Assembly: GCA_947463105.1 (NCBI GenBank)
Contig: CANHSD010000027.1
Coordinates: 1 to 18,169 of the forward strand
Reading direction: 5' to 3'
Length of the DNA stretch: 18,169 nucleotides
From: Chitinophagaceae bacterium
GTDB taxonomy: Bacteria > Bacteroidota > Bacteroidia > Chitinophagales > Chitinophagaceae
The notes beneath the pieces were generated by a model. That model was not told where the DNA came from. It saw only the letters and a list, made by a program, of their open reading frames with translations, and made no database searches. Position numbers and translations under genes: made by a program. Shown in pieces: positions 1 through 7,496 of this stretch (position 1 is its first letter; each line of letters starts with the position of its first letter).

Positions 1-348
1 AGCTACATCAGAGACTGCAGTATTCAAATAAAGATCAATATTGGGCTCGTTGCGCACAAGGTTCTCCAATTCTGTATTCCAACCCTGTGAAGACCATGTT
101 GGATTGCGCAATAAATTATTTAAAAACAGCTCTTCAATTATTCCCGTCTCTCTTGAGTAAGCAAAATTACATTGGGTTGCACCTACTGGCGGTACCCGAA
201 TTTCTGTACTGGCATTGCCACCCAAAACCGGTCTATCTTGTACCAGGGCCGTCTTGATGCCTTTTCGTGCTGCAGTGACAGCTGCAGCAATACCTGCCAG
301 CCCGGCACCGACTACTACAAAATCATACTTATGTTCAACTGTTTTCAT
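1..348 (-). CDS. FAD-dependent oxidoreductase (N-terminal part, cut by window edge)
   Basis: I translated the minus strand from the ATG at 348. The frame stays open for 116 codons to the window edge, so the C-terminal part lies outside. Residues 8-28 form a Rossmann beta-alpha-beta with the dinucleotide-binding motif VGAGLAG (G14, G16, G19). It is followed by DRPVLGGNAS (38-47) and TEIRVPPVGA, hallmarks of the FAD_oxidored group (PF12831-like) often found in polysaccharide-utilisation loci. The N-terminus shows no signal peptide, so a cytoplasmic enzyme is likely. It starts 19 nt after the stop of the MFS permease gene and is probably the last visible gene of the SGNH esterase/beta-helix/permease operon. 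The substrate is unknown; oxidation of a sugar or sugar derivative is inference from context. Confidence 0.85.
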   Translation of the reverse strand, partial: MKTVEHKYDFVVVGAGLAGIAAAVTAARKGIKTALVQDRPVLGGNASTEIRVPPVGATQCNFAYSRETGIIEELFLNNLLRNPTWSSQGWNTELENLVRNEPNIDLYLNTAVSDVA

Positions 349-367
349 GCAGGATTCGTTCTGAAAA

Positions 368-1645
368 TTATTGTGTTTGCAATTCTTGAATCTTCCCTAT
401 TTTACCAATCAATACCTGAACCAAGATGAAGGCTACCAGATAAGCAGAACCAATAAAAATAAAAATCGGTAAATAAGAATGGCTCCCAACCGTGATGCCG
501 ATCAGTTTTTGCGTAATCACACTCATCATTCCTCCGAGGGTTCCACCAATTCCGGTGACAGTAGCTTGTATTTTCTTGGAAAACACTTCAGTGGGTAAGG
601 TAATGTTTGACCAAAGGCCATGAGACAACATGATACCCGACATCAAAAGAACGGCAGCAAGAGGGCTGATCTTTAATGTGAGGGCAAAACAGAAAACAGG
701 AATTGCCAAAGACGCTATCAACATGATAGTTTTCCTCGCTTTATTCAAACTCCAGTTTTTTCTTTCAATCAGGAGTTTGGGGAAATAACCGCCCAAGATG
801 GTTCCTATTCCCATTGCTGCATAGGGCAGCCAGGCAGTAACGCCAATTTCAGCCAATGAAAGGCCCTGAACATCATGCAGGTATTTTGGAATCCAAAAAA
901 TGAAAAAATAAACAACCGGATCGATAAAAATTCTACCCGCAAAACAACCCCAACTTTCCTTCCGCATCAGAATCCATTTTATACCAACATCACTTGAATG
1001 GCTTTGGTCAATTTTACCATTTTCTTCATGTTGAATAAGCGTCCTCTCCTCAGCTGATATTCGGGTATTGTGCTCAGGTAAATGGTAATACAGCAACCAC
1101 AACAACAGCCAGATAAAACCCAGGGCTCCAGTAATTACAAAGGCCATCCTCCATCCCCAGGAGATGGCAATATATGTCACCAAGGGTACAGCAAGCGTTG
1201 CTCCAATGGCTGAACCTGCACTAAAAATACCCACTGCCAATGCACGCTCTTTCATTGGAAACCATTCGGTAACTGACTTGACACCTGCAGGGAAATTGGC
1301 TGATTCGGTTATTCCTAGAAAAAAACGGGCAATGGAAAATTGACCAACAGAATTAGCAAACGCATGAAAAACACTGACCAATGACCAACTTCCCACAGAA
1401 TAGGCAAACCCTTTTCTTGTACCAATCCTGTCAATGATGCGACCGCTAATGGCATACATAATGGTATAACTGAAAACAAACAAAGCGGTGATGTTGGCGT
1501 AGTCAAGATCTGTCCACTGCAATTCCTTTTGGATAGTTGGTGCTAAGATGGCCAGTGTATTTCTGTCGATGTAGTTCAAAGCGGAAGCAAAGCAAAGCAA
1601 AGCTGCCATTTTCCACCTCAAATTGTTATTGGTTAAAAGTCTCAT
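368..1645 (-). CDS. MFS permease, ACS (hexuronate/anion:cation symporter) type
   Basis: The 425-residue protein has about 12 hydrophobic segments, normal for the major facilitator superfamily. Residues 23-42 (LNYIDRNTLAILAPTIQKEL) and the stretch around 107-150 (ARFFLGITESANFPAG, TEWFPMKERALAVGIFSAGS, AIGA) match the anion:cation symporter family that includes ExuT-type hexuronate permeases. The loop 2-3 MFS signature is at 68-80 (GRIIDRIGTRKGF). It should move a monosaccharide or sugar acid across the inner membrane by proton symport. The gene lies 21 nt downstream of the beta-helix gene and 19 nt before the FAD oxidoreductase gene, so it is co-transcribed with them. The ACS affiliation points towards an acidic sugar, but the family also has members for neutral and other substrates, so specificity is open. 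A short AAGCA tandem repeat lies in its first codons (1585-1603). Confidence 0.9.
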   Translation of the reverse strand: MRLLTNNNLRWKMAALLCFASALNYIDRNTLAILAPTIQKELQWTDLDYANITALFVFSYTIMYAISGRIIDRIGTRKGFAYSVGSWSLVSVFHAFANSVGQFSIARFFLGITESANFPAGVKSVTEWFPMKERALAVGIFSAGSAIGATLAVPLVTYIAISWGWRMAFVITGALGFIWLLLWLLYYHLPEHNTRISAEERTLIQHEENGKIDQSHSSDVGIKWILMRKESWGCFAGRIFIDPVVYFFIFWIPKYLHDVQGLSLAEIGVTAWLPYAAMGIGTILGGYFPKLLIERKNWSLNKARKTIMLIASLAIPVFCFALTLKISPLAAVLLMSGIMLSHGLWSNITLPTEVFSKKIQATVTGIGGTLGGMMSVITQKLIGITVGSHSYLPIFIFIGSAYLVAFILVQVLIGKIGKIQELQTQ

Positions 1646-1666
1646 TTATCTTTTTTGTTCTCGCTG

Positions 1667-3919
1667 CTATTTTTGTTTGATAATGCCAACAGCATCGGCA
1701 ATGATATGTCCGTCGGCATTTTCATTGGAAATGGTGAATGTTGCAGGCTTACCTTTTTCAAAATAAAATTCACCCAAGCTGATCGAAAATCCAAGGTTAT
1801 CTCCCTTGCGAAAATTCCAATTCATTTTTTCTGTGCCGTTGGCATGCCCGATGGTTATTTTTGCATTGGAAGCAGCCTTTTCATCGGGAAAATACATGAT
1901 GCATACTTTGTACAATCCTGGTTCGCTGATAGGCAATTGATACGTGCAAGAAGCAGATTGATCAGGAGCAGCCTGCTGACAATCATAATTGAACAGGTTT
2001 CTCATGCCTGCAATTCTTTTGGGTTCCCACTTGCCATCATAGCGGATCAGTTGCTTATCGGATGATATGACCACAGCACCAACATTTCTCAGTTGCTCTG
2101 GGTATATGCAATGTGAAGCAGTTCCCTTTGGACCAATCTCCTGGGGCATGAATGGAAGGATCTCTGTTTTAGAAGCAAGGTTGTTCTCGATAACGAGGTT
2201 CCAGTTACCCATTATTGGTTTGATCTCCCTGTCACCCGCATTGTAAATCACATTATTGGCTACTGTAGTATGGCTGGTGGCCCAATCCAGAAAGACCCCA
2301 TTTGCAAGGGTTCTGCGGGGTTTGCTGCCTGGCAGCTGCTCATACCCCCATATATCATAAAGATAATTGTTCATGATGTAATTGGGAGCGGCCAAGCGGT
2401 TCATCGTGGCGAAGTGAATGGCTGCACCATCAATGGTAGTTTGCATGCAGTCATGAATTTCATTGAACTCAACAACGTTGCCCCCCTGGTTCCTGAATAG
2501 GAAAATTCCGTTCCTGGAGAGGTCTCGAAAGTGATTGTGTGCAATGTAATTTCCCGCTTCCATGGCCATCGATGCAGGCCTTGAATCAATGTGCACACCT
2601 CCCCCGTAATAACGGATTTTACCACAATGCTCTACCGTATTTCTGGTTATTCGATTGAGTATCGGAAATACTTTTGAAGCTTTTTCTCCTGGCGTATAGA
2701 TTTTGGTATCGTCCATATAAGACAAGCGTGCACCCGTCATCAGCACACCACCGCCACCTGAATTTTTCACTGTATTGTTATCAAATACATTGTTTCTACT
2801 GTCAAGGTGCAGCCATAATGCATAGCCACCAATGTTTTCAAAATGACAATCGGTCATGCTGCAGTATTGCGTATTTTCAAACATTACTGCACAGTCTGTA
2901 TGAACCCTCGCTTCAATTTGACCCAAGGTAAACGTGGTATGACGGAAATCAAAACCCTGAAATTGAATATTTTTTACAGCAATACCTTTCTCTATATCCC
3001 CTTTCAGATAAAATATTCTGTTCAGGTAAGGAAAAATTATTTCTGAATCATTGGGTGATGTACCCTGCAATGGCTTGTAATAGAGTTTACCTTCTTCATG
3101 GCTGAGATACCACTCTCCTGGCATGTCCAGTTCTTCCTTAACCCCTTCAATCCAAAACCAACTTCCTTTATCGATTTCACCATGTTGTTCCCGAGGGCCA
3201 ACCTTGATGACTGATTTTTCAATATCGACTGCTGTTACATCGTTCCACTGATTGAAAAATCGCCAGCGGGGCACTAAATTAATTTGAGCATCAGGTTCGG
3301 CACCCCAGCTTTTTTTTATTTTACCCTCCGGAATTTGTACTTCATTTTTTGTATTGGCAACTGAATAAAGAAAGGGATTTTCCAAATGAGCATTGGGATA
3401 ACGGGCCCGAATAACTCTTTTGCCATTCACATAAAGTTCCCTAAAGTTGAGGGGCAACTCAGGCCTTTTTTCATATTTCTCTGCTTCTTTTTCATTTCTT
3501 TTCCAATTCCTTGCTTCTGGGATAGAAACAAACCAAGTGCCATCATTACCTTTTTTCCAACTACCGTTTATGCGTTTCCCTCCGCTTAGGATAACTTTTT
3601 CTCCTTCCGCCGCTTTCCATATGATTGGAGCTGACTTTGTACCTGAATCCTCCGCAGTAAACTCTAATGTCTCTTCTAAAAAATAAGTACCTCCGCGCAC
3701 AATCACCTCAATAGAACCTTTAAACCCAGATTGTTTTGCAACCCGAACAGCTTGTTGTGCAGCTTCAAAAGAAGCCAGGGGTTTCTGAAAGGAACCATCG
3801 TTGGAATCCTTGCCCTGAAGAGCAACATAAATTTTTTTCACTTCCTTATCAGGGAGTTGAAATGAAAACAAAAAGCTTATACCTAAAGAGAACAATACAA
3901 AAACAATTATTCTAACCAT
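1667..3919 (-). CDS. Secreted right-handed beta-helix protein, GH141-like, with C-terminal golvesin/xanthan-lyase-type domain
   Basis: The 750-residue protein has an N-terminal hydrophobic signal segment (about 1-20). IYVALQGKDSNDGS, followed by PLASFEAAQQAV (47-58), VRGGTYFLEETL and LYVNGKRVIRARYPN (162-176), is the usual opening of pectate-lyase-like glycosidases resembling GH141. Its characterised members include an alpha-L-fucosidase acting on rhamnogalacturonan II and a xylanase. Residues 310-580 carry the beta-helix coils, rich in N-x-V/I-x-x-N and G-G patterns. D497 (TIDGAAIH) and D545 (GVFLDWATS) sit on adjacent coils and are candidate catalytic acids, judged by resemblance only. Residues 660-750 (PGLYKVCIMY to HIIADAVGI) resemble the golvesin/Xly carbohydrate-binding-like domain. 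It starts 3 nt after the SGNH esterase gene, so the two are translationally close. Placement in GH141 is likely but not proven; other beta-helix GH or PL families are alternatives. Confidence 0.8.
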   Translation of the reverse strand: MVRIIVFVLFSLGISFLFSFQLPDKEVKKIYVALQGKDSNDGSFQKPLASFEAAQQAVRVAKQSGFKGSIEVIVRGGTYFLEETLEFTAEDSGTKSAPIIWKAAEGEKVILSGGKRINGSWKKGNDGTWFVSIPEARNWKRNEKEAEKYEKRPELPLNFRELYVNGKRVIRARYPNAHLENPFLYSVANTKNEVQIPEGKIKKSWGAEPDAQINLVPRWRFFNQWNDVTAVDIEKSVIKVGPREQHGEIDKGSWFWIEGVKEELDMPGEWYLSHEEGKLYYKPLQGTSPNDSEIIFPYLNRIFYLKGDIEKGIAVKNIQFQGFDFRHTTFTLGQIEARVHTDCAVMFENTQYCSMTDCHFENIGGYALWLHLDSRNNVFDNNTVKNSGGGGVLMTGARLSYMDDTKIYTPGEKASKVFPILNRITRNTVEHCGKIRYYGGGVHIDSRPASMAMEAGNYIAHNHFRDLSRNGIFLFRNQGGNVVEFNEIHDCMQTTIDGAAIHFATMNRLAAPNYIMNNYLYDIWGYEQLPGSKPRRTLANGVFLDWATSHTTVANNVIYNAGDREIKPIMGNWNLVIENNLASKTEILPFMPQEIGPKGTASHCIYPEQLRNVGAVVISSDKQLIRYDGKWEPKRIAGMRNLFNYDCQQAAPDQSASCTYQLPISEPGLYKVCIMYFPDEKAASNAKITIGHANGTEKMNWNFRKGDNLGFSISLGEFYFEKGKPATFTISNENADGHIIADAVGIIKQK

Positions 3920-3922
3920 GCA

Positions 3923-5566
3923 TTAATTTTTTAAAAGCTTTTGCAATTGTTTTCCCAAAATTTCATACCCCTCAAGATTGGGATGCAATCCGTCAGTGAA
4001 GAATGATTCATTGACTTTGCCGGTTTCCAGGAACAGTCCTTTACCAATATCCGCATATCTAATTTGCTCAACCCTGGTCATTCTTCGGATATCTTTGTTG
4101 ATCAAAAGAATACGATCTTCATAGTCTCTTCTTGGATAAAATCCCAGTAATGTAATATCCGCTTTCGGTTGGTGACTTTTAATGACCTGAACCAAAAAAC
4201 GAAGCCCCTCCAGTATTTCTTCATTGCTGTTGACCCTCAAATTATTGGTACCGATATTGATCATTATTTTTTCCGGACTGATATCTTTCAGTTCATCGTG
4301 ATAAATCCTCCAGAGAACATTTTCAATCCGATCTGCCCCGAATCCAAAATTTCTCACCTCATATGGGGCAAGATATTTTTGCCAGGAGTCTTTGCTTTTG
4401 GCATTTGGCTTTCCTCCCCAATTATGGGTGATGGAATTCCCTATCAACAATACCTTATTGGATTCTGTTTTATTCAAATCAAGCATGGATTTGTGGCGCC
4501 CTTCCCAATCATAAGCGGCTGGCGTTCGGCGCTGTCGAATGGGGATCTGGGTTTTCAAAGTGCCGACCGGTTCCAGGAATATCTCCCTTAATTTTTTTTC
4601 ATAAGCGGCTGCGTATTTCATCATACCCATGTCGTTGGGATGTGCTCCGTCAGACATGTCATCCATTTGAATATTGATTTCCTTTTGAGACAGCAGGTGT
4701 GTTCCATTGATATTTTCACCTTTCAATTGTTTCAATGCTGCTGATAATACCCTATTAGAACGATTAGCATAGGTTTGTCTATTGGGATGTAAATACCCAT
4801 CGGCATACCCGGCATGTTCTGTACACAAGATTGGTGTAAGAGGATGTCTTGCCCGTATGATCTTTATTGCTTCAATAACAGAGATGGAGAGTTGACTTGA
4901 ATCAAGGGATTCATTGGCCAAATCAAACAATCCATCAATCACATAGATTCTTGCATCTGTATCATTGATTTGTTCAATCAAACCTTTTTCAAGGAAACCA
5001 TTTTCGCCAAAACTGAAATTGAGCACATCTCGATCCAGATTGCGAGACAAGATATTTGTCCAAGCAAGACCAGGACGTGTAGCACCCTCCCCTTGTACAA
5101 TGGAAGAACCCAAAACAACAATGGGCTTTTCTGCGCGAACAGGAAGCGGCTTTAATAGACTCCCTTGGGGGACACCAATTTTAAGATCATCGATTGAACT
5201 GAACAATGGTAAAAAAAGCTGATACTCCCTCCCCAGCTTGTGAAAATTGTCGTTGGCAAGAAGCTGAAAAAAAACATGTTGTACTGAATCTTTAATCACT
5301 GATTTTGATGAAGCCCAATGCCATAATCCGTCACTGTCAATGGCATAAAGATCGACACCATTTGCAGGAGCATTCCTGTTGGAAATGGAGGCAGACTGAT
5401 TGTACTGCACTATTATTTCAGGGGCATTTGAAACAAATCGCAATGAAAGTCCTGCACTCATAAGAGACTGTGGCTTCCACCAAACAGTATCTGTTTGAGC
5501 AGATGCCATAAAAAACATTGCTTGAAACATTAAAAAAACAAACCTTCTCATCAGTCGATTATTCAA
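3923..5566 (-). CDS. Secreted two-domain SGNH/GDSL hydrolase (probable carbohydrate esterase)
   Basis: The 547-residue protein has a signal peptide ending near ASAQ (21-24). Residues 25-140 are a beta-rich N-terminal module with the GVDLYAID motif (70-77) typical of proteins preceding Lipase_GDSL_3 domains. The first SGNH domain (147-330) shows GSSIVQGEG (S154 or S155 nucleophile), FGENG (186-190) and SDGAHPND (D306, H309). The second (370-547) shows IGNSIT (S378), FGADR, IGTNN (N441) and TDGLHPN (D525, H528). Such enzymes remove acetyl or other acyl groups from glycans, so it probably de-esterifies the locus substrate in the periplasm. It is the first gene after the terminator at 5670-5721, so it needs its own promoter or read-through from susD. 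The first domain seems to have Asp (D215) where the family usually has the block III Asn. Start: residue 1 (5566) or Met6 are both possible. Confidence 0.85.
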   Translation of the reverse strand: MNNRLMRRFVFLMFQAMFFMASAQTDTVWWKPQSLMSAGLSLRFVSNAPEIIVQYNQSASISNRNAPANGVDLYAIDSDGLWHWASSKSVIKDSVQHVFFQLLANDNFHKLGREYQLFLPLFSSIDDLKIGVPQGSLLKPLPVRAEKPIVVLGSSIVQGEGATRPGLAWTNILSRNLDRDVLNFSFGENGFLEKGLIEQINDTDARIYVIDGLFDLANESLDSSQLSISVIEAIKIIRARHPLTPILCTEHAGYADGYLHPNRQTYANRSNRVLSAALKQLKGENINGTHLLSQKEINIQMDDMSDGAHPNDMGMMKYAAAYEKKLREIFLEPVGTLKTQIPIRQRRTPAAYDWEGRHKSMLDLNKTESNKVLLIGNSITHNWGGKPNAKSKDSWQKYLAPYEVRNFGFGADRIENVLWRIYHDELKDISPEKIMINIGTNNLRVNSNEEILEGLRFLVQVIKSHQPKADITLLGFYPRRDYEDRILLINKDIRRMTRVEQIRYADIGKGLFLETGKVNESFFTDGLHPNLEGYEILGKQLQKLLKN

Positions 5567-5610
5567 AACTGTCAGACCAGTTAATGTTTATAATTTACAG
5601 AAATATTTGT

Positions 5611-5624
5611 TATTGGATCCAATA
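5611..5624. promoter_or_regulatory. 14-bp perfect palindrome upstream of the SGNH esterase operon
   Basis: TATTGGATCCAATA reads the same on both strands. It lies 45 bp before the SGNH esterase start, downstream of the susCD terminator, where a promoter or operator for the esterase/beta-helix/permease operon would be expected. A loose Bacteroidota-type -7 match (TATTTCTG) lies just downstream on the minus strand. No protein can be named for it; operator function is inference. Confidence 0.35.
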
Positions 5625-5669
5625 TAAGAATCAGATCTCCTTTCCCATTTTTTAATTTACCATTCAGCA

Positions 5670-5721
5670 AAGAAAAATTCCAGAGGCTATTTTGATCTAT
5701 AATCATCCAAATAACCTCTGG
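5670..5721 (-). terminator. Rho-independent terminator after susD
   Basis: Read on the minus strand, CCAGAGGTTATTT pairs with AAATAGCCTCTGG. The stem is 13 bp with one G-U pair and a 16-nt loop, and is followed directly by AATTTTTC. On the plus strand the arms are 5680-5692 and 5709-5721. It sits 31 nt after the susD stop. It should end or attenuate the susC-susD transcript before the SGNH esterase gene, favouring high susCD expression relative to the enzymes downstream. Confidence 0.8.
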
Positions 5722-5751
5722 AAATAGTTCAATCAATTGAAATCCACATCA

Positions 5752-7476
5752 TCAATACCCAGGATTTTGAACAAATCCAGGATTCTTGTTCACATCAATC
5801 TCCGCTTGAGGAATGGGCCAAAGATAGTTATGGGGCTTGAATACCCTGGGATTATCCATTATCTTGAAATTACCAGATACAGGCAATAAAGAATTGAATG
5901 AAGCATAATCAGGCGATGAGTTTGCATCTAAAGTGGGCTTGGGCAGCGTATAGTAAATGGCTTTATTCATTGCTTTACCAAAGAGTATTCCATTCATCAC
6001 TTTTTCAGCAATGTTCCACCTCCGGATATCAAACAATCTAAGACCCTCTCCAGCCAATTCGATTTTACGCTCTCTTCTGACAATACTGCGCAATTCAGTT
6101 TGATTCGTTGTATTAATGGATGGATATAGTGTAGTTTGAGTAGCAGCGACCCCATAACCACGTGCCCTAACCAGATTGATTGCGGTGAGAACAGATGCAT
6201 CAATCTGGTTCAATTCAATCTTTGCCTCAGCGTATGTCAGCAGCACTTCAGCGTAACGTATGAGCATGAATGCCAACTCAGACTGGTTAGGCACAGCAAT
6301 ATCCAATGGATCCAGATATTTTTTCATGATGTATCCCGAATAGGATGAGAACGCATTGGTAACCTCTAAATTGGGAATCTTTGCAATTGTCGGACTATAC
6401 CGGGTACAGGTAGTACTATCCGGATGATAGGTCATGTTAAATGTAATCCCACCAGCACCAAACCAGGTATCACCATCACCCAGCAAGGTTTGACGCATCC
6501 TGGGATCCCTGTTTTTAAAAGGATCAGCAGTTGAATATAACGGAGACTTATCAATTGTCTGTCCATCGGTACATTCATAGCTGTCTGCCAGTGCCCTTGT
6601 AGGTACAAGGCCGGAAAAGCCACTCGAATTTCGGGCCTGGTTGTTTTGGGGTGTAGCAGTGGTTCGGATGGTAAGCTTATAATCAAAAGCAAAAATTGAC
6701 TCTCTTGAATTTTCACCAGCATACATGAACAGGTTTCGGTAACTGGGATAAAGAGAGTGGTAGCCAAGGTCCATGACACTTTTTGAAGCTGCAGCAGCTA
6801 TATCCCATTTGGAGTTATAAAGTGCAATACGGGCTTTAAGCGCCAGAGCAGAAGTCTTTGTTGCCCTTCCGATATCTGTTCCAGTGTATGACAATGGTAA
6901 TTTGGCAGCAGCAGAATCCAAGTCAGTGAAGATAAAATTCAGTACTTCCACTTTTGAAGTTCTGGGCAAAAAGGATTCTTCAGGAGTAATTGACTTAACA
7001 ACCAAAGGCACATCCCCATATAAGGAAATCAAATTTGCATAATAATAAGCCCTTAGAAATTTTGCTTCGCCTTCAATCCGACTGTATTGTGCGGCAGGGG
7101 TAACGGCTTTTGCTTTTGACATATTGTCAAGAAGCATATTGCATCTTCCAATACCGATATAAGACTGGGTCCAGATGGTTCTGATCATTGTGGTATTGGA
7201 AGTATGCTGACCCAACCCGATGGTTTGTGCATCAGTGGTTGGTCTTTGCCAAATAAGGTCAGATGTTCCTTCCAATTGCATCTGATATGGGAAACCATCT
7301 TGCTGATAGGACAGGTTAGCATAAGCACCACTGACTGCTAAATTCAATTGCTCTGCAGTAGTAAAATAAGTGGCACTATTGGGTTGATCTTCAGGATAAC
7401 GGTTGAGGTAATCTTTATTACAACCAACCAGAAGGACAGCATAAACTAACCCTATGATAATATTGACTTTTTTCAT
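5752..7476 (-). CDS. susD: SusD/RagB-family outer-membrane glycan-binding lipoprotein
   Basis: The 574-residue lipoprotein has a signal ending in the lipobox LVGC (C19 is the acylated cysteine). It then shows the RagB/SusD layout: TTAEQLNLAVSGAYANL near residue 40, the conserved helix EGEAKFLRAYYYANLISLYG followed by DVPLVV, the TPR-like IRYAEVLLTYAEAKIELNQ, and RRERKIELAGEGLRLFDIRR near the C-terminus. It closes with the usual YLWPIPQAEIDVNKNPG. It binds the oligosaccharide at the cell surface and acts as the lid of the SusC transporter. It begins 20 nt after the susC stop and is co-transcribed with it. Length is normal. Ligand specificity cannot be read from the sequence. The gene symbol denotes the family, not the starch system. 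Confidence 0.96.
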   Translation of the reverse strand: MKKVNIIIGLVYAVLLVGCNKDYLNRYPEDQPNSATYFTTAEQLNLAVSGAYANLSYQQDGFPYQMQLEGTSDLIWQRPTTDAQTIGLGQHTSNTTMIRTIWTQSYIGIGRCNMLLDNMSKAKAVTPAAQYSRIEGEAKFLRAYYYANLISLYGDVPLVVKSITPEESFLPRTSKVEVLNFIFTDLDSAAAKLPLSYTGTDIGRATKTSALALKARIALYNSKWDIAAAASKSVMDLGYHSLYPSYRNLFMYAGENSRESIFAFDYKLTIRTTATPQNNQARNSSGFSGLVPTRALADSYECTDGQTIDKSPLYSTADPFKNRDPRMRQTLLGDGDTWFGAGGITFNMTYHPDSTTCTRYSPTIAKIPNLEVTNAFSSYSGYIMKKYLDPLDIAVPNQSELAFMLIRYAEVLLTYAEAKIELNQIDASVLTAINLVRARGYGVAATQTTLYPSINTTNQTELRSIVRRERKIELAGEGLRLFDIRRWNIAEKVMNGILFGKAMNKAIYYTLPKPTLDANSSPDYASFNSLLPVSGNFKIMDNPRVFKPHNYLWPIPQAEIDVNKNPGFVQNPGY

Positions 7477-7496
7477 CGTGTTTGCTTTTTTATGAA

